Assembly: GCA_025403435.1 (NCBI GenBank)
Contig: CM046332.1
Location: 6,441,903 to 6,505,902 of the forward strand
DNA: 64,000 nt
From: Artocarpus heterophyllus
Taxonomy: Eukaryota > Streptophyta > Magnoliopsida > Rosales > Moraceae
Direction: 5' to 3'
The translations under genes were made by a program, and so were the position numbers. The notes below the pieces were generated by a model that saw nothing but the letters and a program-made list of their open reading frames with translations, did not search any database and was not told the origin of the DNA. Shown here in pieces: positions 1-10,683 of the stretch; within the stretch, counting starts at the first letter, position 1; each line of letters begins with the position of its first letter.

Positions 1-71
1 AATTTTTTATTGATAAAAATGTCTCCAAAAACTTATTACATTTTTACTCCTTAGGGCATACATGTCTAACA
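1..71 (-). repeat. Ty1/copia LTR tip, minus orientation, cut by window edge
   Basis: The reverse complement of this stretch starts with TGTTAGACATGTATGCCC, the 5' terminus shared by every copia LTR in the window. It directly abuts plus-strand copia gag sequence, so a minus-strand copia element or solo LTR was probably inserted in the gag of element C1. The rest of it, and its target duplication, lie outside the window. Confidence 0.85.
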
Positions 72-1298
72 TCCTAACCCTGGGATTGGAAAAAACCAAC
101 AGGTCAAGAATGGAAAGTCTTCTATTCTTGCAAATGGCAAGAACAAGAAGAAGAAAAAGAAGAACCCAAAGAAGCTCAAGTGCTTTTTCTGCGAGAAGGT
201 CGAGCACATAAAGAAGAATTACAAGGACTTCCTTTCCCACGGAGGCAGGTGTGATCTTCTGGTTGTTGAAACTTGTTTAGTTGAGGAATCTAATGACACT
301 TGGGTCGTAGATTCTGGAGCAACTAATCATGGTTGTGTTTCTCTATTGGGATTCAAAGAAATGAAAAGTCTGCTTCGTGAAGACTTCACACTTCGGATGG
401 ACAATGGATCCTTGGTCTTAGTTAAAGTAGTGGAAGACGTCCATCAGTATTTTGATAATTATAGGAATTTAATTTTGTGAGATTGTTTTATGTTCCTAAA
501 CTTAAAAGGAATTTAATTTCTATAGCTTATTTATTTAAAGACTCCTATTTAGTTTCTTTTAATAATAATATGGTGATTCGTAAAAACAGATCTTTTATCT
601 GTTCTGGATGGATGCAAAATAATCTATATTTTATCAAACCTTAAATGGACTTACTGCTTGATGCTGAGATTAATGATAATATCTCCAAAAGGCTCAAAAC
701 TTCTCACTCTAATAAGACTTATCTTTAGCATTTGTGACTAGGTCATATTAACCTGAATAGGATTCAAAGGTTAATAAGGGATGGACCTTTAAGTTACTTA
801 AAGGTAGAATCTATACCACAATGTGAATCTTGTTTGGAGGGTAAAAGGACCAAAAGACCATTTGGGTCTGAGGGCAATAGGGCCAAAGGGGTTCTAAAAC
901 ATGTGAATAGTGATGTTTGTGGATCTATGAACATCTAGGCACGAGGAGGCTATGAGTATTTCGTCACTTTTATTAATGATTACTCTAGGTATGGTTATGT
1001 GTACCTAATGCACCAAAAAAACAAAATTTATGATAAGTTCAGGGAGTTTCGGGCTAAAGTAGAAAAGCAATTGGATAGACCTATAAAGGCACTTCAATCC
1101 AATCGAGGTGGTAAATACCTTTCTGATGAGTTCTTGGGACACTTGTTAGAGAATGGGATTTTATCCCATGTGACTACGTCATGCACTCTGCAGTAGAATG
1201 GCATGGCTGAGAGAAGAAATAAGACTTTATAAGATATGGTCAAATCTATGATGAGTTATTCATCATTGCCTTTGTCCTTTTGGGGATATGCACTACAA
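72..1298 (+). pseudogene. C1 gag C-terminus, protease and integrase (first part)
   Basis: Translation shows a lysine-rich gag tail and a zinc knuckle at about 181-220. The knuckle keeps C-x2-C-x4-H but has tyrosine in place of the last cysteine. The aspartic protease motif DSGATNH lies at 310-330. The integrase zinc-binding region with GHxNLNRIQRL-like sequence lies at about 730-860, and the integrase core follows. The frame is broken by stops, for example TGA at 478-480 and TAG at 1194-1196. The sequence ends at 1298 where the Tekay-like LTR begins, and its last 118 bp are repeated at 10566-10683. Confidence 0.85.
1181..1298 (+). repeat. 118-bp direct repeat flanking the Tekay-like element, left copy
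   Basis: This copia integrase segment is repeated at 10566-10683 with only four differences that I could count by eye. Both copies carry the same nonsense codon (CAG-TAG-AAT) in the integrase reading frame. LTR elements normally leave 4-6-bp target duplications, so this is far too long for ordinary integration. Confidence 0.9.
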
Positions 1299-1647
1299 GT
1301 AACGCCCTTTTTTGGATGTCACAGATGTCGTTACATTCTTACATTCTTACTTATTTAACTCAAAACATATATATGAATAATAAACTTAGACTATACTTTT
1401 AATAATAAAAGTAATTAAACATACTTAACCAGGATCCATTCATACACATTTTTTTTTATAACTTAACATTGTTGATTCACATGCTAAACTCATTCCAAGT
1501 CATAATTTATTCAATTAAACTTTAAATTAATCATAAACTTATTTTAATGACATAGATATACCAAGTTGTAAAATCAGAACTTATAAAAATTATCACATCA
1601 TATCCTATTAATCATCACATCATATAAAAGTCATTTACTCCCACAGT

Positions 1648-1838
1648 TCGGTAGGCCGAACTTGGGACTTTGGCAGGCCGAACATGATCGGCAGGCCAGA
1701 GTTCCCTCAACCGGCAAGCCGGCAGAGGCTTTGCAAAATTGGCTTAAAAACTTATCATCGTCTGGTAGGCCGAAAACGTGATCGGTAGGACGAACTTTTG
1801 GACATCGACAGGCCGACTATGGATGTTCGGCAGGCAGA
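1648..1838. repeat. Phased 12-bp palindrome array, Tekay 3' LTR, LTR-end cluster
   Basis: Eight copies of the inverted repeat TCGGC-AG-GCCGA, with decay, start at 1648, 1670, 1688, 1711, 1762, 1782, 1805 and 1827. The steps are 22, 18, 23, 51, 20, 23 and 22 bp, and the DNA between units differs. The same eight positions and steps recur in the other LTR at 7897-8086. Confidence 0.85.
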
Positions 1839-1955
1839 CTGAGCCAAAATCCTAAAGAAAACTTAATTTTTTTTTTTTAAAAACAAAACCAACTTTTCAT
1901 AAAAATACGGAAGATCAAAATTCCTCAAAATGATAAAATGGAATATAAAACCATA

Positions 1956-2025
1956 GTTCAAATATTCTTAAAACTTAACATAAAAATAATGTTCAAATAT
2001 TCTTAAAACTTAACATAAAAATAAT
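1956..2025. repeat. 35-bp tandem duplication in LTR
   Basis: Two adjacent identical 35-bp units (1956-1990 and 1991-2025) begin GTTCAAATATTC. The corresponding place in the other LTR, near 8203-8237, has one copy, so the duplication arose after insertion or in the RNA template. Confidence 0.9.
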
Positions 2026-4037
2026 GTTCAAAATTATAAAACTTGATTTAAAACATAAAATCATTCTTCTTGGTGTTCTTTCGGATAACAATTCATCGTG
2101 CTTTGTGATCACACGCCTTCCCATGTCCTCCACCTATTCCATGATTTTTTTACCCTTATCTGCAACATGACATGAAACATGATTAAGCTAATGCTTAGTA
2201 AGTACATATAATTCTCACAATTTAAAACATTACATAAACATCATCATCATCATTGTCATCATATCATAAAATGTGCCTTAGGCACAATTTCATAGAAACA
2301 TATCTTTCATTTTATTGACCATTTTAAAACATCTTCCATTTTATCTTTAGGGCCCAAGTGTTGCACCAAGAACATCATCGTATGCACGCCGTCATGAGAG
2401 GAGAAGGGTAGCTAATTCCAAACCAAACATGACATCATAACATATCATTTCATAACATTGGTGTGCAACACTTATTAGGTGATACATATATACATAATTT
2501 TCATACTTTGAAATATGTCATCATTATACATACATAACCTTAAATCATGAAAATCTTTCATAAGAAATCCTTTAAGGAAAATAACCATAAAATCATCATA
2601 AATATCATAGTGAACATATCATCAAACTTTGTAAAATGTGTCATGTTGCAGGTGAGAATGTACTTACCTTAACGCTAGCTTACTTAACCTTAATATACTT
2701 TTGGTGATGACGCCGCGATCTCGATGTGCTCGCTTCTTTGAGTGTTCATGCCATTTATCCATTTATAAATACAATAAAATTAATACTTATCATAAAACAT
2801 TCATTCATATATCATTCTTTCATATATCATTCATATATATATTCATTCATCTCATATTACAAACATAATTCATAACCATAAAAATTATCATCACATAAAC
2901 ATGTTATTAAGATTTTTCTTAAATCATAAAAATTACCTTAAGCATATAAAAACAAACCATACATTTTGAACATAATTATCTTTTAAATAAAACATTTTCG
3001 AACAATTAAAATATATATATTTTAATTTTAAAAACTCATACAAACACCATATTATCATGCATACAATTATTTCATTATCATAGAATCATTTAAGCATACA
3101 TAACATTTCATAAACAAAATCCAGAAATAACATTTATTAAAACAGTTTTCTTAATGTATTCCTATAAAAATTTCATAATATAAAATACATTCATCATACA
3201 TTATACATGCACATTCTTGATGACTATCATGAAAAAAAAACATCATATTTACCCCTTGAATAACATTACTTTTTTTCATGCATCAAGATTAAACAGTAAA
3301 ATTTTACTATAAGGGGTAGAAGATAGAAAATTGATATTTTATCATAAAAACGTTGAAACAACTTGAAACTTAGGAAAGCATCTCATAACACATACATGCA
3401 TAACATATTAAAAATTCAAAACAAATACAATACCTAAAGAAAGATATTGTAGACGAATTGGGAAGGAGAATTTCTTTTCAAAAACACTGGAAAAACTAAA
3501 TTCTTACCTTGAAATTTCTTCTCAAAATCCTTGAATTTAACCAACGAAATATAACTTTTTCTTTGAATACTTTCAGAGAATTTTTGGGAGAGATGGAGAC
3601 AGGATTCGTGGAGAAGAGAAGAAGAATGAAAAAAAAAACAAACGTCTCAGAAGTTTGAGAGAGAGAAACGTGAGAATGAGAAAAAAAATAATGAAAAAGG
3701 AACGTTAAAAAATTTTAACATAATGAGCATAATTGATGGGAATTCATTTCCCTCCATTAAGTCAGAATTTTCTGACTCAAATGGTGCTAATTGGCATGGA
3801 GAAAAGGAGAGAAAGAAGGAAAGTCAAACAATCACTCCCTACTTACCATGTTTTGCCCTCTTAAAATGGGAAACCTTTTAAAATTAGACAAATCAATGCG
3901 AAGTCAACCTTATAATTTCCTTAACTGACAAAATTATTTCATTATTATGCCAATTAATCACAATAAATCACCCAATTAACATAATTAACTCAGCCATAAA
4001 TTTGGAGAGATTTCTACTGACTACTCATCAGCCGTGT

Positions 4038-4190
4038 TTGGCCTACCGATTTTCCCCTTTGGCCTGTCGGTTCCACCAAGTTCGGCCTGCCGATCTTGGG
4101 CAGTCATTTCAGCCTGCCGATTGTTTTCTTCGGCCTGTCGATCTTGGGCAGTCATTTCGGCCTGCCAAACTTAAAAGTCCGGCATGCCAA
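4038..4190. repeat. Phased palindrome array, Tekay 3' LTR, U3 cluster
   Basis: Seven units of the palindrome TCGGC-CT-GCCGA start at 4038, 4059, 4082, 4109, 4130, 4157 and 4179. The matching array in the other LTR has only four units (10240-10316). The extra units lie in a 48-bp-period repeat that includes the spacer TCTTGGGCAGTCATT twice. Confidence 0.85.
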
Positions 4191-4439
4191 ACTGTCTATA
4201 AATGTCATACATTAAAACATTCATACATCATTGCATTATAATCAAACATACATTAAAATAATCATGAACACTTGAGCACAACGATTCCAAGCGGTCATCA
4301 CCTGTCATAAAACTTGACATAAAAAGTTTGTAACATTTAAAGCATATTTCATAACATATAACATAATTTATTAATAAAATTCTTTAACAGTGTTACTAAC
4401 TTAACGTGGTCCGTTACATAAAAATAAGTGGGTGTTACA

Positions 4440-4453
4440 ATTCTCCCCACCTT
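4440..4453 (-). other. Polypurine tract of the Tekay-like element
   Basis: On the minus strand the purine-rich AAGGTGGGGAGAAT lies immediately before the 3' LTR. This is where plus-strand DNA synthesis primes. The flanking coding-tail sequence closely resembles that beside the LARD polypurine tract at 45915. Confidence 0.85.
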
Positions 4454-4484
4454 ATAAAAGTTTCATCCTCGAAACTTAGAATAA

Positions 4485-5545
4485 TTACGGATACTTAGAT
4501 CTCATGTCCTCTTCACGTTCCCATGTGGCTTCTTCAACTTGCTGGTTTCGCCATAACACCTTGACCAATGGAATTTCTTTATTCCTTAAGGTCTTGGTTT
4601 TCCAATCGAGTATCTTCATTAGCTTTTCTTCATAACTTAAGTCTTCTCGTATCTCGATCACTTGTGGCTCAATCACATGCGTAGGGTCTGGGACATACTT
4701 CTTGAGCATGGAGACATGAAATACATCGTGTATTGTGAACATTTCAGAAGACAACTTCAGCTGATAAGCTACTTTGCCTATTTGTTTAACCACCTCATAA
4801 GGACCGACAAATCTTGGGCTTAACTTGCTTTTCTTCCCAAACCTCACAGCTCCTTTCATTGGTGCAACTTTCAAAAACACATATTCGCCCACGGTGAACT
4901 CTAAGGGTCTTCTTCTCTTGTCAGCGTAACTCTTCTGACGGCTTTGAGCGGTCTCTATTCTTCTTCTTATCAACTTTATCATCTCAAAAGTTTCATTCAC
5001 AAAATCAGTTCTTTCAGCATTAATGCTTTCCATCAATTTCTTTTCACCAGCTTCGTGCCAACATATGGCATCTCATAAGGTGCCATCCCAATTGTCGCCT
5101 GAAAGCTGTTGTTGTAAGCAAACTCTGCTAACGGCAACATTTTACACCAGCTGGTCTTAAAGTCAAGAGAACAAGCCCGTAGCATATCCTCTAGAATCAA
5201 GTTCATCCTCTCCGTTTGGCCGTCTATCTGAGGATGAAAAGTGGTACTGAAATGTAGTTTGGTTCCCATAGCAGTCTGTACACTCTTCCAAAACTTAAAT
5301 GTGAACCTGCCATCACGATCTGAGATAATTGACTTGGGAATCCCATGAAGTCATACAATCTCCTTAACATAGAGTTTCGCTAACCGTTCCATAGAGTAAG
5401 TGATCTTAATAGGAATGAAATGCGTCGTCTTCGTCAATCGATCCACAACTACCGAAATTGCGTCATAACCATTCGTAGTTCTAGGCAAACCGGTAATGAA
5501 ATCCATTGCTATATCTTCCCATTTCCATTCCGGTATTTGGATAGA
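4485..5545 (-). pseudogene. Tekay-like integrase with C-terminal chromodomain-like segment
   Basis: Two open stretches (5033-5269 and 4485-5036), joined by interrupted sequence up to 5545, encode the integrase core and C-terminal domain. The core keeps the HFSTTFHPQ and DGQTERMN motifs, the latter holding the catalytic glutamate, and a VSDRD-like segment before it. The C-terminus has the SPRFVGPYEV and VSMLKKY motifs. It then carries a chromodomain-like tail (VKVLWRN, EEATWERE), which in chromoviruses directs insertion to particular chromatin. A TGA interrupts the core near 5353 (EIV-stop-LHG) and a TAA lies near 5548. Both look like single-base decay, so the protein is not made. Confidence 0.88.
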
Positions 5546-7141
5546 CTATAATTCACCACCAGGTCTCTGGTGTTCAGCCTTTACTTGTTGACATGTCATA
5601 CATTTCTTCACATCCTTTGCAACATCACATTTCATTCCAAACCACCAAATGTTACCCCTTAGATCATTATACATCTTTGTTGCACCGGGATGAATAGAAT
5701 AAGGAGTGTCATGAATTTCTGCCAAGATCTTTTCCCTTAAGTCATTAACATTGGGAACACATAAATGGTCCTTGAGATACAAAGTTTCGTTATTCGTGAT
5801 ACGAAACTCTTGACATTTTCCTTCTTTTATTTCTTGCTTGATCCTTGCAAGACTTACGTCGTCATCTTGCTTACTCCGAATTTCATCATATATCGTTAGA
5901 GTAAGAGAGAGTGTTGATAGCTGGCCTGCTATAAGTTGTAAACCAAAGTCTAGAATTTCCTTCCTTAAAGGTGGAGACATTGCTTGCATTGACATCAACA
6001 TGGCAACTGACTTCCTACTTAGAGCATCAGCCACTCGGTTAGCTTTACCAGGATGAGAAAGGATTTCACAATCGTAATCCTTCACCAACTCTAGCCATCT
6101 TCGTTGTCTCATGGTCAGGTCTCTTTGCGTGAAGAAGTACTTCAGACTTTGATGATCAGTGAAGATCTTACATTGGACCCCATATAAGTAGTGTCTCCAT
6201 ATCTTCAACGCAAAAACGACTACTGCTAACTCGAGGTCATGAGTAGGATAGTTCTTTTCATAATCCTTCAATTGTCTTGAAGCATAAGCAATCACCTTAT
6301 CATTTTGCATTAATATAGCTCCGAGGCCCATCTTGGACGCATCACTATAGATTACGAACCCATCATTTCCTTCAGGAATTGCCAACACTGGTGCCGTCGT
6401 TAACCTTTTCTTCAGTTCTTGAAAACTCTTTTCACATGCATCTATCCATTGATACTTCTTTCATTTACGAGTCAGGTTCGTGAATGGAGCTGCTATCTTG
6501 GAGAAATCTTCTACGAATCTCTGTTAATATCCTGCTAAACCCAAGAAGCTTCTTATTTTACTTGCATTCATCGGTTGCTTTCAGTTGAGAATAGCTTCTA
6601 CTTTAGCAGGGTCAACCATAATCCCTTCCTTCGAAATAACATGCCCCAAGAATGACACTTTATCCAGCCAAAACTCGCATTTGGAGAACTTTGCGTATAG
6701 CTGGTGTCTTCTTAAAGTCTCCAGCACAATCCTTAAATGCTCCTCATGCTCTTCTTGATTCTTTGAATAGACAAGAATATCATCTATAAATACAACAACA
6801 AATTTATTGAGGAAATCCTTGAATACCCTATTCATCAAATCCATAAAGGTAGCAGGTACATTCATCAGACCGAAAGGCATAACTGCAAATTTAAGGTGAC
6901 CATACCTCGACCTAAAAGCAATCTTGGGGATATCTCCTTCTTTAATCTTCACCTGGTGATATCCCGATCGTAGATCAATCTTTGAGAACACCGACACACC
7001 CTTGAGCTGATCAAATAAATCATCAATTCGAGGCAACGGGTACTTGTTCTTGATCGTCACCTTGTTCAGCTCTCTGTAGTCGATGCAGAGTCTCATAGTG
7101 CCATCCTTCTTCTTCACAAACAACAAGAACTGGGACTTCAT
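5546..7141 (-). pseudogene. Tekay-like reverse transcriptase, RNase H and integrase zinc region
   Basis: The minus strand encodes RT from [18 protein letters not shown] through the catalytic FIDD box (about 6779-6790) to the VSFLGHVIS segment. RNase H follows with YSDAS and DHQSLKYF, then the HHCC zinc region ([19 protein letters not shown]) at the start of integrase. Stops occur in the RT-RNase H connection, near 6460 (RK-stop-K) and near 6525 (GY-stop-QR). A one-base shift near 7127 separates RT from the upstream gag remnant. Motif order and spacing are normal for Ty3/gypsy. Confidence 0.9.
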
Positions 7142-7334
7142 TTACTTGTGGCTGCGGAGGAGGAGGAGGAGGAGGCACATCATTGCCTCGTCGTTCATCG
7201 TTCTGGCTATTGTCCCTTAAAGTAGCAATTTCCCTTCTTTGGTCCTCCAATTGCCTTTGCAGTTCAGCGATCATCATCATGAGTCTTTCGTTGGTCTAGG
7301 TGCGAGTCTGCATTCTTCTGTGGCCGTCCATCAT
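7142..7334 (-). pseudogene. Tekay-like gag N-terminal remnant
   Basis: A likely start codon at 7334 or 7331 opens MDGHRRMQTRT, then a stop near 7296, then a heptad-like helical stretch (IAELQRQLEDQRREI) and a run of seven prolines. The frame then runs straight into the reverse transcriptase start. The gag capsid domain, zinc knuckle and protease, normally several hundred residues, are absent. This marks an internal deletion whose junction lies at about 7130-7150. Confidence 0.75.
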
Positions 7335-7529
7335 AAATTTCCTAAAAGAATTAGGAACTTTGAAATAATCTTCTAATATGAGACAGGTTTTCACTACCGG
7401 ATCGTTAATCATTAAACATTTAAACCTTAATCTTATCATCATACTTGCATCAATACATCTAACTTTATAACATACTTACTTGAAGGACTTGGATTGACGT
7501 GTGGCGATATAAATTGGAATCGAAAAATC

Positions 7530-7541
7530 GCTCTGATACCA
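7530..7541 (-). other. Primer binding site, tRNA-iMet
   Basis: The reverse complement is TGGTATCAGAGC, which pairs with the 3' end of plant initiator tRNA-Met. It lies five bases inside the 5' LTR boundary at 7546/7547 and fixes the orientation of the element. Confidence 0.92.
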
Positions 7542-7896
7542 AAGCCTGTAGCGCCCCTCTTTGAACGTCACAGATGTCGTTATATTCTTACATTCTTACT
7601 TATTTAACTCAAAGCATATATATCAATACTAAACTTAAACGATACTTTTAATAATAAAAGTAATTAAACATACTTAACCAGGATCCATTCATACAAATTT
7701 TTTTTTATAACTTAACATTGTTGATTCACATGCTAAACTCATTCCAAGTCATAATTTATTCAATTCAACTTTAAATTAATCATAAACTTATTTTAATGAC
7801 ATAGATATACCAAGTTGTAAAATCAGAACTTATAAAAATTATCACATCATATCCCATTAATCATCACATCATATAAAAGTCATTTACTCCCATAGT

Positions 7897-8086
7897 TCAG
7901 CAGGCCGAACTTAGGACTTTGGCAGGCCAAACATGATCGACTGGCGCGAGTTCCCTCAACTGGCAGGCCAGCAGAGGCTTTGCAAAACTGGCTTAAAACT
8001 CATCATCGTCCGGCAGGTCGAAAACGTGATCGACAGGCCAAACTTTCAGACATCGGTAGGCCGGCCAAGGATGTTTGGCAGGCCGA
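7897..8086. repeat. Phased palindrome array, Tekay 5' LTR, LTR-end cluster
   Basis: Eight units start at 7897, 7919, 7937, 7960, 8010, 8030, 8053 and 8075, with steps of 22, 18, 23, 50, 20, 23 and 22 bp. The consensus is TCGGC-AG-GCCGA. Several units have changed to TTGGC/GCCAA, which keeps the arms complementary. Confidence 0.85.
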
Positions 8087-10239
8087 CCAAGCCAAAATCC
8101 CAAAGAAAACTTAATTTTTTTTTAAAAAAAGCAAAACCAACTTTTCATAAAAATACGGAAGATCAAAATTCCTTAAAATGATAAAATGGAATATAAAACC
8201 ATAGTTCAAATATTCATAAAACTTAACATAAAAATAATGTTCAAAATTATAACACTTGATTTAAAACATAAAATCATTCTTCTTGGCGTTCTTTCGGATT
8301 ACAATTCATCGTGCTTTGTGCTCACACGTCTTCCCATGTCCTCCACCTATTTCATGATTTTCTTACCCTTATCTGCAACATGACATGAAACATGATTAAG
8401 CTAATGCTTAGTAAGTACATATAATTCTCACAGTTTAAAACATTACATAAACATCATCATCATCATTGTCATCATATCATAAAATGTGCCTTAGGCACAA
8501 TTTCATAGAAACATTTCTTTCATTTTATTGACCATTTTAAAACATCTTCCATTTTATCTTTAGGGCCAAAGTGTTGCACCATGAACATCATCGTAGGTGC
8601 GCCGTCATGGGAGGAGAAGGGTAGCTAATCCCAAACCAAACATGACATCATAACATATCATTTCATAACATTGGTGTGCAACACTTATTAGGTGATACAT
8701 ATATATATATAATTTTTATACTTTGAAACATGTCATCATTATACATACATAACCTTAAATCATGAAAATCTTTCATAAGAAATCCTTTAAGAAAAATAAC
8801 CATAAAATCATCATAAATATCATAGTGAACATATCATCAAACTTTGTAAAACGTGTCATGTTAAGGTGAGAATGTACTTACCTTAACGCTGGCTTACTTA
8901 ACCTTAATATACTTTTGGTGATGACGCCGCGGTCTCAATGTGCTCGCTTCTTTGAGTGTTCATGCCATTTATCCATTTAAAAATACAATAAAATTAATCC
9001 TTATCATAAAACATTCATTCATATATCATTTTTTCATATATCATTCATATATATATTCATTCATCTCATATTACAAACATAATTCATAACCATAAAAATT
9101 GTCATCACATAAACATGTTATTATAATTTTTCTTAAATCATAAAAATTACATTAAGCATATAAAAACAAACCATACATTTTAAACATAATTATCTTTTAA
9201 ATAAAACATTTTTGAACAATTAAAATATATATATTTTAATTTTAAAAATTCATACAAACACCATTTATCATGCATACAATTATTTTATTATCATAAAATC
9301 ATTTAAACATGCATAACATTTCATAAACAAAATCCAGAAATAACATTTATTAAAACAGTTTTCTTAATGTATTCCCATAAAAATTTCATAACATAAAATA
9401 CATTCATCATACATTATACATGCACATTCTTGACGACTATCATGAAAAAAAGCATCATATTTACCCCTTGAATAACATTACTTTTTTTCATGCATCAAGA
9501 TTAAACAGTAAAATTTTACTGTGAGGGGTAGAAGATAGAAAATTGATATTTTATCATAAAAACGTTGAAACAACTTGAAACTTAGGAAAGCATGTCATAA
9601 CACATACATGCATAACATATTAAAATTCAAAACAAATACAATACCTAAAGAAAGATATTGTAGACGAATTGAGGAGGAGAATTTCTTTTCAAAAGCACCG
9701 AAAAAACTAAATTCTTACCTTGAAATTTCTTCTCAAAATCCTTGAATTTAACCAACGAAATATAACTTTTTCTTTCAATACTTGCAGAGAATTTTTGGGA
9801 GAGATGGAGATAGGATTCGTGGCGAAGAGAAGAAGAATGAAAAAAAAAAACAAACGTCTCAGAAGTTTGAGAGAGAGAAACGTGAGAATGAGAAAAAAAT
9901 ATAATGAAAAAGGAACGTTAAAAAATTTTAACATAATGAGCATAATTGATGGGAATTCAATTCCCTCCATTAAGTCAGAATTTTTTGACTCAAATGGTGC
10001 TAATTGGCGTGGAGAAAAGGGGAGAAAGAAGGAAAGTCAAACAATCACTCCCTACTTACCATGTTTTGTGGGAAACCATTTAAAATCAGACAAATCAATG
10101 CGAAGTCAACCTTATAATTTCCTTAACTTACAAAATTATTTCATTATTATGCCAATTAATCACAATAAATCACCCAATTAACGTAATTAACTCAGCCATA
10201 AATTTGGAGAGATTTCTGCTGACTGCTCGTCAGCCGTGT

Positions 10240-10316
10240 TCGGCCTGCCGATTTTCCCCTTCGGCTTGTCGGCTCCACCAAGTTCGGCCTGCCGATTGTT
10301 TTCTTCGGCCTGCCGA
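10240..10316. repeat. Phased palindrome array, Tekay 5' LTR, U3 cluster
   Basis: Four near-perfect units start at 10240, 10261, 10284 and 10305 (steps 21, 23, 21). Three are exactly TCGGCCTGCCGA. The layout closely matches the 4-unit arrays in the U3 of the copia LTRs. Confidence 0.88.
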
Positions 10317-10565
10317 ACTATCCATAAATGCCATACATTAAAACAATCATACATCATTGCATCATAATCAAACATACATTAAAATAATCATGAACACTTG
10401 AGCACAACGATTCGAAGTGGTCATCACCTGTCATAAAACTTGACATAAAAAGTTAGTAACATTTAAAGCATATTTCATAACATATAACATAATTTATTAA
10501 TAAAATTTCTTAATATCGTTACTAACTTAATGTGGTCCGTTACATAAAAATAGGTGGGTGTTACA

Positions 10566-10683
10566 ATGCACCCCGCAGTAGAATGGCATGGCTAAGAGAA
10601 GAAATAAGACTTTATTAGATATGGTCAAATCTATGATGAGTTATTCATCATTGCCTTTGTCCTTTTGGGGATATGCACTACAA
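10566..10683 (+). repeat. 118-bp direct repeat flanking the Tekay-like element, right copy
   Basis: This is the second copy of the copia integrase segment at 1181-1298, starting right after the TTACA end of the Tekay-like LTR. It shares the internal stop (here TAG at 10579-10581) and then continues into the rest of integrase. Confidence 0.9.

Larger units (their letters stand above)
1299..4439 (-). repeat. Tekay-like 3' LTR
   Basis: This LTR ends in TTACA next to the polypurine tract and lines up throughout with 7547-10565. It differs by scattered substitutions and by two visible gains: a 35-bp tandem duplication at 1956-2025, and extra palindrome units around 4082-4168. It is AT-rich apart from two clusters of GGC/GCC palindromes. 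On the minus strand 3590-3680 holds a pyrimidine-rich leader-like stretch that suggests transcription starts nearby. No gene is seen inside. Confidence 0.88.
1299..10565 (-). mobile_element. Ty3/gypsy chromovirus, Tekay/Del-like, internally deleted
   Basis: Two LTRs of about 3.1 kb (1299-4439) and 3.0 kb (7547-10565) flank a 3.1-kb internal region read on the minus strand. A tRNA-iMet primer site adjoins the right LTR and a polypurine tract adjoins the left. RT-RNase H-integrase order and a C-terminal chromodomain-like segment identify a chromovirus. The long LTR and the C-terminal sequence fit the Tekay/Del lineage, which I infer from memory of the family. Most of gag and all of protease are missing. 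The left LTR starts GTAAC where TGTAAC is expected. Confidence 0.9.
7547..10565 (-). repeat. Tekay-like 5' LTR
   Basis: The LTR begins TGTAGCGCCC and ends TTACA. It aligns from end to end with 1299-4439. It drives minus-strand transcription; a leader-like pyrimidine-rich stretch lies on the minus strand at about 9790-9900. It contains two palindrome clusters (7897-8086 and 10240-10316) and no recognisable gene. Immediately right of it, copia C1 resumes with the 118-bp repeated segment. Confidence 0.9.

Noticed and set aside
1648..1838. Drought-responsive DRE/CRT elements (GCCGAC) as the function of the palindromes
   Set aside because: Only a few units, such as those at 1805 and 8075, contain GCCGAC; most read GCCGAAC or GCCGATC, so the match is incidental.
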